Shown piece by piece: positions 29,878-41,478 of a stretch of DNA of 64,000 nt (its first letter is position 1; the number at the start of each line of letters is the position of its first letter). This DNA comes from Paralithodes platypus (taxonomy: Eukaryota > Arthropoda > Malacostraca > Decapoda > Lithodidae): NCBI GenBank assembly GCA_032716605.1, contig CM064492.1, positions 54,020,131-54,084,130 of the forward strand, in the 5' to 3' direction. A program made the position numbers and the translations under genes. The notes under the pieces are model-generated. The model did no database searches. It was given only the letters and a program-made list of their open reading frames with translations, and was not told the origin of the DNA.

Positions 29878-32437
29878 ATGAAATATACATTACCAATACA
29901 TATACAGTCAATATACATTACCAATACATATACAGTCAATATACATTACCAATACATATACAGTCAATATAGATCACCAATAGATATACAGTGAATATAC
30001 TTATTCAATACATATACAGTCAATATACATTACCAATACATATACAGTCAATATACATTACCAATACATATACAGTCAATATACATTACCAATACATATA
30101 CAGTCAATATACATTACCATACATATACAGTCAATATACATTACCAATACATATACAGTCAATATACATTACCAATACATATACAGTCAATATACATTAC
30201 CATACATATACAGTCCAATTACCAATACATATACAGTCAATACATTACCATACATTATACAGTCATATACATACCAATACATATACAGTCAATATACATT
30301 ACCAATACATATACAGTCAATATACATTACCAATACATATACAGTCAATAATACCTACATATACATATAGACCAATACATATACAGTCAATATACATTAC
30401 CATACATATACAGTCATATACATTACCAATACATACAGTCAATATACATACCAATACATATACAGTCATATACATTACCAATACATATACAGTCAATATA
30501 CATTACCAATACATATACAGCAATATACATAATACATTACCAATACATATACAGTCAATATACATAACCAATACATATACAGTCAATATACATTACCAAT
30601 ACATATACAGTCAATATACATTACCAATACATATACAGTCAATATACATTACCAATACATATACAGTCAATATACATTACCAATACATATACAGTCAATA
30701 TACATTACCAATACATATACAGTCAATATACATTACCAATACATATACAGTCAATATACATTACCAATACATATACAGTCAATACATTACCAATACATAT
30801 ACAGTCAATATACCAATACATACAGTCATAACCAATACATATACAGTCAATATACATTACCAATACATATACAGTCAATATACATTACCAATACATATAC
30901 AGTCAATATACATTACCAATACATATACAGTCAATACATTACCAATACATATACAGTCATATACATTACATAAATATACAGTCAATATACATTACCAACA
31001 TATATACAGTCAATATACATTACCAATACATATACAGTCATATACATTACCAATACATATACAGTCAATATACATTACTAATACATATACAGTCATCATA
31101 CACAACTAAGACATATACAGTCAATATACATTACCAATAAATATACAATATACATTACCAATATACAGTCAATATACATTACCAATACATATACAGTCAA
31201 TATACATTACCAATACATATACAGTCAATATACATTACCAATACATATACAGTCAATATACATACCAATACATATACAGTCAATATACATACCAATACAT
31301 ATACAGTCAATATACATTACCAATACATATACAGTCAATATACATTACCAATACATACAGTCAATATACACCAATACATACAGCAATACATTACAATACC
31401 TATACAGTCAATATACATTACCAATACATATACAGTCAAACATTACCAATATATACATTCAATATACATTACCAAATATACAGTCATATACATTACCAAT
31501 ACATATACAGTCATATACATAACCAACATATACAGTCAATATACATTACCAATACATATACAGTCAATATACATTACCATACATATACAGTCAATATACA
31601 TTACCAATACTATACAGTCAATTACAGTACCAATATATACATTCAATATACATTACAATACATGACAATATATACATTCAATATACATTACAATACATGA
31701 CAATATATACATTCAATATACATTACAATATATACATTCAATATACATTACCAATACATATACAGTCAATATACATTACCAATACATATACAGTCCCATT
31801 ACCAATACATATACAGTCATATACATTACCAATACATATACAGTCAATATACATACCAATACATATACAGTCAATATACATTACCAATACATATACAGTC
31901 AGTATACATTACCACTACATATACAGTCAATATACATTACCAATACATATACATATACATAACCATACATATACAGTCAAGACATAACCAATATATCAAT
32001 ATACATTACCAATACATATACAGTCAATATACATTACCAATACATACAGTCAATATACATTACCAATACATATACAGTCAATATACATAACCAATACATA
32101 TACAGTCAATATACATTACCAATACATATACAGTCAATATACATTACCAATACATATACAGTCAATATACATTACCAATACATATACAGTCAATATACAT
32201 TACCAATACATATACAGTCAATATACATACATATACAGTCAATATACATTACCAATACATATACAGTCAATATACATTACCAATACATATACAGTCAATA
32301 TACATAACCAATACATATACAGTCAATATACATTACCAATACATATACAGTCAATATACATAACCAATACATATACAGTCAATATACATTACCAATACAT
32401 ATACAGTCAATATACATTACCAATACATATACAGTCA
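29878..32437. repeat. 28-bp minisatellite, 2.56 kb
   Basis: Unit of 28 bp: ACCAATACATATACAGTCAA plus TATACATT. Clean at both ends (29878-30110 and about 32030-32437). The middle is full of small deletions (missing TATACA, AAT, ACATT) and one section (31620-31740) of a shorter variant with TATACATTCAATATACATTA. Frames across it are artefacts. Confidence 0.96.
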
Positions 32438-32499
32438 ATTACAGATACTAACAGGAATGACACACATTGATAGCTAAATAGATAAAGATAGATACATAA

Positions 32500-32800
32500 C
32501 TGTGTGTGTGTGTGTGTGTGTGAATGTGTATATGTATGTGAATATATGTGCGTGTCGTGTATGTACTATGTGTGTATATATGTGAAGGTTTGTGTGTGTG
32601 TGTGTGAATGTGTATATGTATGTGAATATATGTGCGTGTCGTGTATGTACTATGTGTGTATATATGTGAAGGTTTGTGTGTATGTGTGTGTGTGTATATG
32701 TATGTGAATATATGTGCGTGTCGTGTATGTACTATGTGTGTATATATGTGAAGGTTTGTGTGTATTGTGTGTGTGTGTGTGTGTGTATGTATTGTATATG
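32500..32800. repeat. ~85-bp GT-rich repeat, three units
   Basis: Units share GTATATGTATGTGAATATAT, GTGCGTGTCGTGTATGTACT and GTGAAGGTTTGTGTG, separated by (GT)n of varying length. Confidence 0.92.
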
Positions 32801-32914
32801 TGAGTGTGTATAAAAGACAACATAATATAACACACTGTAAGCCAACCTGTGAGAGAGAGTCTTAGCTGCGTAGGGAGTGAGAGGAAAGTTCCTAATTATT
32901 GGTTGTGTAAACGG

Positions 32915-33060
32915 GGTGAGAGCGAGTGTGTGTGTGTTGTTCGAGTTAGTGAGTGAGTGTGTGAAAGAGAGGGTGAGTGCGTGTGAAAGAGAGTGTGAGT
33001 GTGTGTGAGAGAGTGAGTGAGAGTGAGAGAAAATGGAGGACGGGGCTGGGGAAGAAAAGG
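32915..33060. repeat. GTGA/GAGT-rich low complexity
   Basis: Degenerate (GTGTGAGA)n mixture ending in GGGGCTGGGGAAG. No feature beyond composition. Confidence 0.75.
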
Positions 33061-33156
33061 GGGGGAACTATCATATCGTGTAAATAAACATATAATTAAT
33101 AAGTAATAATGCAATTATTACCAAACACATGTGTACACTTAAGGAAGCACCACACC

Positions 33157-33158
<2 letters not shown>

Positions 33159-33187
<29 letters not shown>
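33159..33187. repeat. (CA)n microsatellite
   Basis: About 14 CA units. Confidence 0.9.
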
Positions 33188-33189
<2 letters not shown>

Positions 33190-33224
33190 TATTAAAGGCA
33201 CACGATTCATCAATAAGAATGAAA

Positions 33225-33272
33225 TATCTCTCTCTCTCTCTCTCTCTCCCACCTCTCCATCTCTCACTTTCG

Positions 33273-33341
<69 letters not shown>

Positions 33342-34084
33342 GGTCGCCACTCTATCTTATTTATCTTATCTTCCGCCACTTCTTCCTCCTCCACTAATTT
33401 ATCATTATTATTCTTCCTCCTCTCTCTCTCTTTTTCCCACTCCTCCTCTCTCGCTTCTTCCTTCCTTCCTCTTCCTCCTTCTCACACCTCCTCCTCTCCT
33501 CTCTTTATTCCTATTCCTGCTGCTCCTCCTCTTTCTCCCCACCCCTCCTCCTCTCTCTTTCTCCCCACTCCTCCTCCTCTCTCCTTTTTCCCACTCATCC
33601 TCCTCCTCTTTTTCCCCACTCCTCCTCCTCTTTCTTTCCCACTCCTCCTCCTCTCTCTTTCTTCCCACTCCTCCTCTTCTCTTTCTTCCCACTCCTCCTC
33701 CTCTCTATTTCTTCCCACTCCTCCTCCTCTCTCTTCCTTCCCACTCCTCCTCCTCTCTCTTCCTTCCCACTCCTCCTCCTCTCTCTTTCTTCCCACCCCT
33801 CCTCCTCTCTCTTTCTTCCCACTCCTCCTCCTCTCTCTTTCTTCCCACTCCTCCTCCTCTCTCTTTCTTCCCACCCCTCCTCCTCTCTCTTTCTTCCCAC
33901 CCCTCCTCCTCTCTCTTTCTCCCCACACCTCCTCCTCTCTCTTTCTCCCCACCCCTCCTCCTCTCTCTCTTTCTCCCCACCCCTCCTCCTCTCTCTTTCT
34001 CCCCACACCTCCTCCTCTCTCTTTCTTCCCACTCCTCCTCCTCTCTCTTTCTTCCTACTCCTCCTCCTCTCTCTTTCTCCCCAC
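33225..34084. repeat. (TC)n and 26-bp TCC-type minisatellite
   Basis: (TC)n 33225-33340, short unique bit, then from about 33410 units of about 26 bp containing CTCCTCCTCTCTCTTTCTTCC and CAC, with C/T variants. The array abuts the LINE at 34085. The same units reappear beyond the LINE 3' tail at 37470-37550. Frames on both strands (SSLFLPTPPPLSF and GRKREEE types) are artefacts. Confidence 0.95.
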
Positions 34085-35435
34085 CCTAGAGGAAATCGTG
34101 TTTACAGAACAATATGATATAATCGGCATTACAGAATCTTGGTTAAATACGGAAGACAGAGACTTTTTAGCCGAATATACGCTTCCTGGTTATACAATGT
34201 TTGAGAAAAGTCGGATCAATAGAAATGGAGGAGTTCTGTTTTTTATAAAGGAAAGTCTTAATCCCATCTTAATGTCTAAACCTCAAATTGCGAATATAGA
34301 CATATCTTACGTACTATTAAATAATAACCGAGGAACTAAAATAACACTAGCTTTATTATACAGACCCCCAGCTCAATCAGTGCAAACTGACAGTGAAGTT
34401 TATGAACAAATTGCAGAAATAACTAACATACAAGATACCGTAATTCTTGGCGATTTCAACTTACCTGTGAGTAAAAGGGCGATATTCTTACTTCACACTC
34501 TGGACACGACCTCTATGCTAACTTGCAAGAAAGTTCACTTTTTCAATTTGTACAATTTGTACAATTTGGGTGGATGTGACTCGTTAGCCTTGGTCGGCAA
34601 CTCATCTAGGGGAGACAACCTTATACAAATCCGGGTGGATGGGACTCGTCAGCCTTGGTTGGCAACCTGTCTAGGGAAATAAACCTGATACAAATCCGTA
34701 CTGCTTACCTAAGGGTAAGGCAGGTTAGTGGATGGATTAGCCGAACACCACTGTAGAAAAATAGTGCGAACAAGATACACAGAGGGCCTCGGAGTCGGAC
34801 GGATCCTAAATTGAGTGGTCAATCCTGTAAGTCCTTCACTAAACTGGCTCGGGTTGTCCCTCTCACAGGGAATAGGTCCGCTTAGGGGCATTCTGTGTAT
34901 GGCCACCCTCGTAAGGGGAGTAAGGCGTCCGGCAAAAGATAGATAGATAGATAGACAATCTCCGACCTGACCCGTGGTAATAATGTGCTTGACCTTGTAC
35001 TCACAACAAAAGAAGACTTGGTAGAGAGTTTATATGTTGGTGATGAATTTAGTAACAGCGACCATCGTACGATAACTTTCAATTTAAAGTTTAATAGTAA
35101 CAAACCAAATAGCAGCATTGAGAAAGTCCCTAATTTCAATAAAGCAAATTTTCATAAACTTAAATCAATGTTTAAAGAAACTGACTGGAGCTTTCTAACA
35201 ATAACGACATAAATACATCTTGGGAGTGTTTCACAACCAGTTACCTTAAGGCAGTGCAAGACTGCACACCATCGAAAATACGGCGTACAGGCCATAATGA
35301 TAAGCCCAAATGGTGGAATAAAGATATTTCAGACTGCCTGCTTGCTAAAATGTTTGCTAATGATATATTAAAATCCTCACAAATTGACGAAGAACGGGTA
35401 AAATTTGTAGAACTACGACGCAAAGCCAAAAGTTA
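34085..35435 (+). pseudogene. L-A ORF2 endonuclease part, interrupted
   Basis: First piece (34085-34550): EEIVFTEQYDIIGITESWL (catalytic Glu region of an APE-type endonuclease), YRPPAQS and GDFNLPVSK (Asp-x-Asn motif). It decays before the insertion: KWGNTLTSHSGHD of the intact copy is altered by a small indel. Second piece (34975-35212): DLVLTTKEDLVESL, then NSDHRTITF with the catalytic Ser-Asp-His. A 4-nt deletion near 35205 breaks the frame after TDWSF. The third piece (35254-35432) holds NDKPKWWNKDISDCLLAK and ends where a one-A deletion (GCCAAAAG versus GCCAAAAAG) shifts the frame. The array-derived amino acids upstream of 34085 are not part of the protein. Confidence 0.88.
34553..34960 (+). 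mobile_element. SINE-like element with (GATA)n tail, nested in LINE
   Basis: Starts with two ~66-bp head units in tandem, each GGGTGGATG-GACTCGT-AGCCTTGG followed by a GGCAACTC- or GGCAACCTG-type block and ATACAAATCC. The body holds TGCTTACCTAAGGGTAAGGC and GGCCTCGGAGTCGGACGGAT. It ends GGCAAAAGATAGATAGATAG. The LINE ORF resumes right after it. ACAATTT- and ACAATCT-type bases flank the insert, a possible target duplication. The head also occurs at 8690-8836. Confidence 0.7.
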
Positions 35436-35456
35436 ATTAAGCAAAGTAAAAAGACC

Positions 35457-37224
35457 ATGGAGTTACATGTTGCGAATCAAAGTAAAACAAACCTGAAAGA
35501 ATACTATAGTTATATCAGAAAGAAAAAAATAGTTACTTCAACTGTTGGACCAATAGTCGATGAAAATGGAGAATACACCAAAGACGAAGTACAAATGAGT
35601 AATGCCCTCAATACCTTCTTTGCATCAGTTTTTACAACAGAAGACATCAGTGATATCCCTACACCATCGCCGATTCAGATTGATAATTCAGATGTTCTAA
35701 GCAATATCCCCATTACAGAGAGAGAAGTATTGAATTGTTTAGATAAACTCAAGGTAAATAAAACGCCTGGACCTGATACAATCTCACCTAGAGTTCTAAA
35801 GGAAGCTAAAGATGAGCTCTCTAAACCACTGACATTGCTGTTCCATAAATCCTTGCAGTCTGGAACTATGCCTGATCAGTGGAAGCTAGCCAATGTAACA
35901 CCGATATTAAAAAAAGGCAATATATCCCTACCCAGTAACTATCGTCCAATTAGCTTAACCTCAGTTGTATGTAAAATGCTAGAAACATTCATAAGAGACA
36001 GACTCGTAAATCAAAAATAACATACTTAAAGATACTCAACACGGCTTTTGTAAAAAACGCTCCTGCTTAACAAATCTCTTCAGACTTCTTTCACGATATC
36101 CTCAACCTCTATGATGAGAGTAAAGCTGTAGATATTATATACCTTGATTTTCAAAAGGCCTTTGACAAAGTTCCCCACAAACGTTTACTGCTAAAACTAA
36201 AAGCGCATGGAATACAAGACAGTGTGTTGAAATGGATAGAAAATTGGCTCAGCAACAGAAATCAAAGAGTAGTCATAAACGGTAAGGCATCTAAATGGAC
36301 CAATGTATGTAGCGGGGTACCCCAGGGATCGGTACTAGGTCCAATTCTCATTCTAATTTACATCAACGACATAGATGAGGGTCTCACCTGTACAATCTCA
36401 AAGTTTGCTGACGATACAAAAATTGCAAATAGCGTACTCTCAAAAGAACAAGTTGACGATATGCAACACAATCTAGATAAGCTGTCACATTGGGCGCAAA
36501 TTTGGCAAATGAGTTTCAATGCGGATAAATGTAAAGTACTACATATCGGATACCAAAATGAGAAAGCAAACTATTCGATGAATGGCACTGAGCTTAAGAG
36601 TGTAGACAGAGAAACCAATCTGGGAGTAACAATATCGAGTAACCTAAAACCAAGTCAACAGTGTTCAGAAGTTGTTAAGAAGGCAAACAAAATAATTGGC
36701 TTTATAGGTAGGTCATTTGAGTATAAATCCAAAGAAGTTATCCTAACTCTTTACAATTCCTTAATCCGCCCTCTTCTGGAATACTGTGTTCAATCCTGGT
36801 GCCCTTATTACCAAAAAGATATAGACAAGCTAGAACGAGTTCAACGTAGAGTTACCAAAATGATACCTAGCCTAAAGAACAAACCATACGAGGAGCGTCT
36901 TAGAGAATTAAATCTATTTCCTTTAACCCAACGCAGATTAAGAGGCGACTTAATTCAAGTGTTCAAAATCATCAAAGGCATCGGCAATATGAACTGTAGT
37001 AAGTACTTCACTATCGACTAGTCTAATTATACGCGGGGAAACGGTTGCAAAATTATTGGTAAAACTTTTAACCCTCACGAACCTAAGAATGTCTTCTTCA
37101 ATCGCGTTGTTAACTTGTGGAATGGGCTTCTCCGAGACGTTATAGACTTCAGCACCGTTGATTCTTTTAAACTTCGCCTAGACAAATATCTTGCATCAAA
37201 CCCGCGACTGACTGCGTTTGTAAA
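35457..37224 (+). pseudogene. L-A ORF2 reverse transcriptase part, broken
   Basis: Continues the ORF2 pseudogene after the frameshift. First open piece (35457-36017): HVANQSKTNLKEYYSYIRKK to the RT N-terminal motifs NKTPGPDTI and SNYRPISLTS. It ends where 8 nt (within HLEENN) are deleted near 36013. Small insertions near 36080-36090 disturb the FHDIL region. Second piece (36224-37018): SGVPQGSVLGPILILIYIND, KFADDTKI and EYCVQSWCPYYQKD. A TAG at 37019 stops it after FTID. The final stretch to TAA 37224 is recognisable (FKLRLDKYLASNPRLTAFVNE in effect). More lesions than copy 1, so probably an older insertion. Confidence 0.9.
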
Positions 37225-37469
37225 TGAATAACTTTATTTTATCCCCCCCCTCAGTTACTAACCCATCTGTCCCCTACTAACTTCCTAATCCTGCCATGGA
37301 CATTAGTTCCAGGGCAGTATTTCCCTTTCCAATGTTCCCTTACCCACTCTAAATCACTGTTTGGACACTTGATCCTCAGTGTTTTGGAGGAAAAGCAGCC
37401 TAGAAGGGTCACTAGATCTGTTGTTGCTTGATTTCCTTTGTACTCCTTTGTACTTTGTACTTTGTACAC

Positions 37470-37552
37470 CCCTCCTCCTCTCTCTTTCTTCGCACTCCTC
37501 CTCTCTCTTCCTTCCCACTCCTCCTCCTCTTCCTCTTCCTCTCTGTCTACCT
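37470..37552. repeat. TCC-type minisatellite, right flank of copy 2
   Basis: CCCTCCTCCTCTCTCTTTC and CACTCCTCCTCTCTCTTCC units, same as at 33410-34084. Confidence 0.9.
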
Positions 37553-37613
37553 TCAAACCACCTAGATAAATATTTAGCCACTAACCCTGAATTAACACTA
37601 TGTCTTTCACAAT
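37553..37613 (+). pseudogene. C-terminal remnant of a related LINE
   Basis: Encodes HLDKYLATNPELTLCLSQ and a stop, close in form to the L-A C-terminus RLDKYLASNPRLTAFVNE, and is preceded by TCTACCTTCAA (a possible Ser-Thr-Phe-Lys in a shifted frame). It begins at the TCC array, which suggests another 5'-truncated LINE next to the same array. Short, so uncertain. Confidence 0.4.
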
Positions 37614-37707
37614 AACTCTAACCCGCAGTGAAGAAACACCACAGATCGCAAGATAAATATTTTTTTTGCACATATGTTTACCCATAGCCGGAATTATCAT
37701 TATTATC

Positions 37708-37745
37708 ATAAATTATTATTATTATTATATATATATATATTTTTT
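37708..37745. repeat. ATT and TA microsatellite
   Basis: (ATT)n then (TA)n, about 40 bp. Confidence 0.9.
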
Positions 37746-37886
37746 TTAGGATTTTTTTATTTTTTCAGAATATTAGATGCACAATTAGCACAGACTACTA
37801 ATTAATCTTCTTTCATCCTATCCTATCCAAAATTCCATGTCAGTTTTTCCATACTGCACGGTACATTATTCCAACTGTGTTACCAC

Positions 37887-38095
37887 GCCGGTATCACTCG
37901 AGCGCTTTTATAGTCAACATTCGATGATCAACATTTTTCTGGCAACATTTAGGGAGTATTTTGCACCGATATCGGAAACTAGACTGTTGGTAGAATAATT
38001 TAGGTAACCGAAATATTTGAAATGTTTACCCCAGAAGCTGCCAGACCAGTGTTGAGGATAAATGTGGAGGGAAAAAGCGCTCGTGTGATACCGGC
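37887..38095 (-). mobile_element. family D inverted-repeat MITE
   Basis: 209 bp, GCCGGTATCACTCGAGCGC to GCGCTCGTGTGATACCGGC. Inverted relative to the 7247-7454 copy: ATAGTCAACATTCGATGATC here answers GATCATCGAATGTTGACTAT there. Confidence 0.82.
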
Positions 38096-38171
38096 ATAAG
38101 CAGCAGGGAGTGGTGGGCGGAAAGGAGCCTTCTGCTTTACTAGCCTTTTCTCTACCTAGTTGTTAGTAGCT

Positions 38172-38532
38172 TTAAGGGGAAAGTACTACTCGATGTTTAT
38201 GGACCCCCTTCTCCCTCATGTTTAGCATATTAGTTTTGAGGTTTCAAGACGTTCGTTCCGTTAGTTTGGCAATTCTGAGACCTTTCGCCTAATTTTTGTT
38301 TCAATATTAAACCTTTCGTGCCCTATAGGTGTCAATTTTTTCCTGGCCAGCGATAGAGAGCCTCTAATTTTAGAAGGAACCGCCGGGAAATTTTTCTACC
38401 GAAAAATGTACAAATTTATCTTGAAAGAGGGTCTAGGGGTGTTTTTCTAAGCTTGATGGAGGTCTAGCGAGGAAACTCAAAAATATATAAATAAATAATT
38501 ATATAGACCAAAACCAAGCAATACCCCCTTAA
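38172..38532 (+). mobile_element. family B TTAA element, complete
   Basis: 361 bp, TTAAGGGGAAAGTACTAC to CAATACCCCCTTAA. Core AGGTGTCAATTTTTTCCTGG, CAGCGATAGAGAGCCT, CTACCGAAAAATGTACAAAT and AAGCTTGATGGAGGTCTAGC. Confidence 0.85.
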
Positions 38533-38535
38533 AGC

Positions 38536-38642
38536 TTAGCAGTGTAGATACCCAAACTGCTCCGTAAGGACTAATAGGTCTGTTGCAGTTTGTGAGTTCT
38601 TTGTATTCCTTGTATTTCTGTGTATTCTTTGTATTCCTGAAA
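38536..38642 (+). mobile_element. LINE 3'-end remnant with (TTTGTATTCC)-type tail
   Basis: AAGGACTAATAGGTCTGTTG followed by CAGTTTGTGAG and TTCTTTGTATTCC units parallels the L-A 3' end (TCACTAGATCTGTTGTTGC, TTTCCTTTGTACTCC). The tail continues beyond a 2.6-kb insertion at 41240. Confidence 0.5.
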
Positions 38643-41233
38643 TGACGGGGTTGCTACAGCCAAATACAAAAGCCAGTTGCAGAATTGCCAGCCTGCAACT
38701 GGGTCCACCAACTAAACCCATAACACGGAAGAGGGACAAGAAAATGCAGGAGCCACCCCTACCGCCCAGAGCTTCTCATGTTCTATGGGACCAAGCAGCA
38801 GTTATGAGCATGGGAAACTGTCCCAACCAACCACAGCCCTGCTTTCAAACCACACCAGCCAATCACAGGACAATCCCCTCCATCCCCGGATATGCAATAT
38901 GATGAAGCCTTGTTTATGCAAGTTGAACACCAGCGACCGGAAGCTTACAGGTATAAATGGACCTGAGCAAGAGTACCAGTTATGACGGTCCTGTAGATAT
39001 AATAACCTCAAGACAAGAAGCACAAATAGGCTAGCAATACCCCAGTCTGTCTAAGAGTCTGGAGGATGATGTAATCCTTATAAGTAAGATTTCTCCAGGA
39101 ATAGGGTAAATAAATGCCTTGTATGATATAAATGTGTTACCTAATATATAAGTACACCTATAAATATTAACCAGCCATGTCTACAATTAGTATTAAACCT
39201 CACAACTTCATCACAACTAATTCACAATACCCCTATTTCTGCGAGACTGTATAAAAGAGAGTCAAGAATTAAGTCAGATATTACCTCAAAGATTTAGTGG
39301 AAAAGTATGCAAAAATCCACTGCGGTACTGTACTCAGCCTCAAAAGGACAGGACAGCTAATCACAGCAGAAGCTTGCCCCAAACCTGCCCCTGCCGGAGA
39401 GAGTGCTAGACCTGTGGTGCCCTCTGAAGTCTGGAATCTAAAGTCCTGCTCGAGTGACGCCCTACCCCTCTGAAGTGCTGCTCCACGACCCTACGATCTG
39501 TGTCGGCCAGTCCTGCTCTCTCCCTACCCTCCAACATTACCCTAAGTGTCTCTGTATATCTTGAGTTGTGATTATTGTTGTCGAGGTATAGGTTAAAATA
39601 TGTGAATCGTGTAAGCGTGTGATTATAAGTAGATCTGTGCCCAAGATCTTTATTTACGTGTGTTAATCCTTCTAAAACTGATAGTAATTCTTATGTAGAT
39701 CTGTGTTCAAGATCCTATATTCATCTTGTTTAAATATCCTATAGAACGTCCTACGCATACGTTATATACTTGTGTTAATTAATTTATCTCGCCACACACT
39801 CACAGATTTTCCTAATATATGTATTCTGTTATGTATGTTACAAGTTGAGGTCGAAGTGTATTTCGTGTCTTGATTCCCCTTCTTAATTCATAACTTATTA
39901 CCTAGAACCTACGCTCAATTTCATATTTCATTTATCTCAGTATCCTCGTTGTGAAGTTTATCATTCACCAAGTCAGATACTTTCCAAGTCCCCCAATTTT
40001 ACATTCGATTACTTAATCGTTGTTGTAATTATTTTATGAACTAGTATTATCGTTCATGCGAGTATTGATGTAGATAATTCTGATTCTTACTGTCTAGGAA
40101 TTCTAGCATTGCATAGTCTTTTATCTAAATTTTCCATCATCTCGAATACACCGCTTTTTAAGGTGAATTCTTATTAAGACTGTTAACTCGTTCAGATATC
40201 TTGTTAATACCCTTCTGAGTACCGGTATTTTCATAGTACAACTTCGTCTTGTGCGTCACTTTCAACATAATTAATATTTTGTTAATTATTTCCTTACGCT
40301 ATTACCATTATAAGCGTTTCTAGGACATCTGCTAAATAATCACATTTGGTTAATTAGGCTTTGTCTGTATTATTAGTAAATATTTCTCTTTAGTTAATTC
40401 GTAATTATATTAATAAGATTACATCTGAATTCCTCGACCGAGTTCGTAATTATTACATACATTCGATTGAATTGAATATACAGGTCAAATCATAAATTAC
40501 ATAATTTGAGCTACATACATAGTTAATTGTGAAAATAATTAAGTAATACCTTGCCCTAGTTTCATTGTAATATCTCTGAGATTAAGTTCATATTTACACA
40601 ACCAGAATTGTATTTTCCAACCCCGCAGTAGAGTTCTTGACCTGACACGCTAGCTGATTAAAGGTCGCGTTTAGCCGAGAGCGTTTACCTAGCTCAAGCG
40701 CACGCGCCCGACTCATACATCTCGCTCACTGCCTGTGTATTTATTTTACTTCTCAATTCATTCATCCTCTCTTGTTTCGAGATTGTACGATTCTCTTTAT
40801 TGTTGTTTAATTCACGAAAGACACTCGACCCGCATCATTATTATTATTATTAAGGGTTGATACTATAGGTCACATGTTTATTTAATTGCATATTTCCTGT
40901 TTTGTTTATTACCAACACTGAAGTATAATTGATCTCCTTGGTCTATTCTACTAATATATATTCGCTTCGTTACCTTATAATTCCCATAATTCATTATACT
41001 ATAGTCTGAATTACCCCTATAAATCAAGTCAATAAGTGAAGATACTATTTCTATGCCTTTGAATTAACTTGTGTATATAATTCACATGTGTGTAGTTACT
41101 GAGTTCTGTAGTACCTAGTTGAATACTTATTTGTGATATTAAGAACGTGTTAGGGAAGTTCCTGTTGAGTTTAAGTCCAGATCTGGATTTTAGTAAAGAC
41201 TATATCACGAGCTGTAATTGTTATAGCCCGACA
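38643..41233 (+). mobile_element. candidate solo LTR or LTR-like insertion
   Basis: 2591 bp with no ORF above background. It splits a TTTGTATTCC-type array that is present on both sides. The ends are TGACGGGGTTGC and ATAGCCCGACA: TG...CA termini with a short inverted TG(A/T)CGGG. A TATA-like GACTGTATAAAAGAGAGTC stands at 39246-39264. The left third is GC-moderate (with CAGCCAATCACAGGACAATC), the rest AT-rich. ATTCCT abuts both sides, but it is also part of the host repeat, so a target duplication cannot be proved. Confidence 0.4.
39246..39264 (+). promoter_or_regulatory. TATA-box-like motif in LTR candidate
   Basis: TATAAAAG at 39250-39257 with GC-richer flanks, about 600 bp into the candidate LTR, a plausible U3/R position. 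Motif only. Confidence 0.3.
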
Positions 41234-41239
41234 AAACAA

Positions 41240-41478
41240 TTCCTTTGTATTTTTGTATTCCTTTGTATTCTTTGTATTTCTGTGTGTTCTTCGTATTCCT
41301 TTGTATTTCTGTGTATTCTTTGTATTCCTTTGTATTCTTTATATTCCATTGTATTTTTTGTATGCCTTTGTATTTTTTGTATTTATGTGTATTCTTTGTA
41401 TTTTTTGTATTCCTTTGTATGCCTTTGTATTCTTTGAATTCCTTTGCATTTTTGTATTCCTTTGTATTCTTTGTATCC
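41240..41478 (+). repeat. (TTTGTATTCC)-type tail array
   Basis: Degenerate 10- to 16-bp units such as CCTTTGTATT, CTTTGTATTT and CTGTGTATTC. It passes directly into (TCC)n at 41478. The same kind of tail ends L-A (TTTGTACTCC). Read as an expanded LINE tail. Confidence 0.75.

Larger units (their letters stand above)
34085..37469 (+). mobile_element. LINE L-A copy 2, 5'-truncated, SINE inside
   Basis: Matches 46506-49465 of the complete copy: endonuclease (from the DLEELVFTE region), RT, 3' UTR and the tail CTTTGTACTCCTTTGTAC. Inserted in the TCC-type minisatellite, which lies on both sides. Interrupted at about 34553-34960 by a SINE-like element. Confidence 0.92.

Noticed and set aside
33129..34682. 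517-aa fused protein of repeat plus endonuclease
   Set aside because: The first ~320 codons are the TC/TCC array; only the part after 34085 is LINE-derived, and it is broken.
38642..38902. 86-aa frame in the LTR candidate
   Set aside because: No domain, ends within non-coding DNA, two overlapping frames of similar length.
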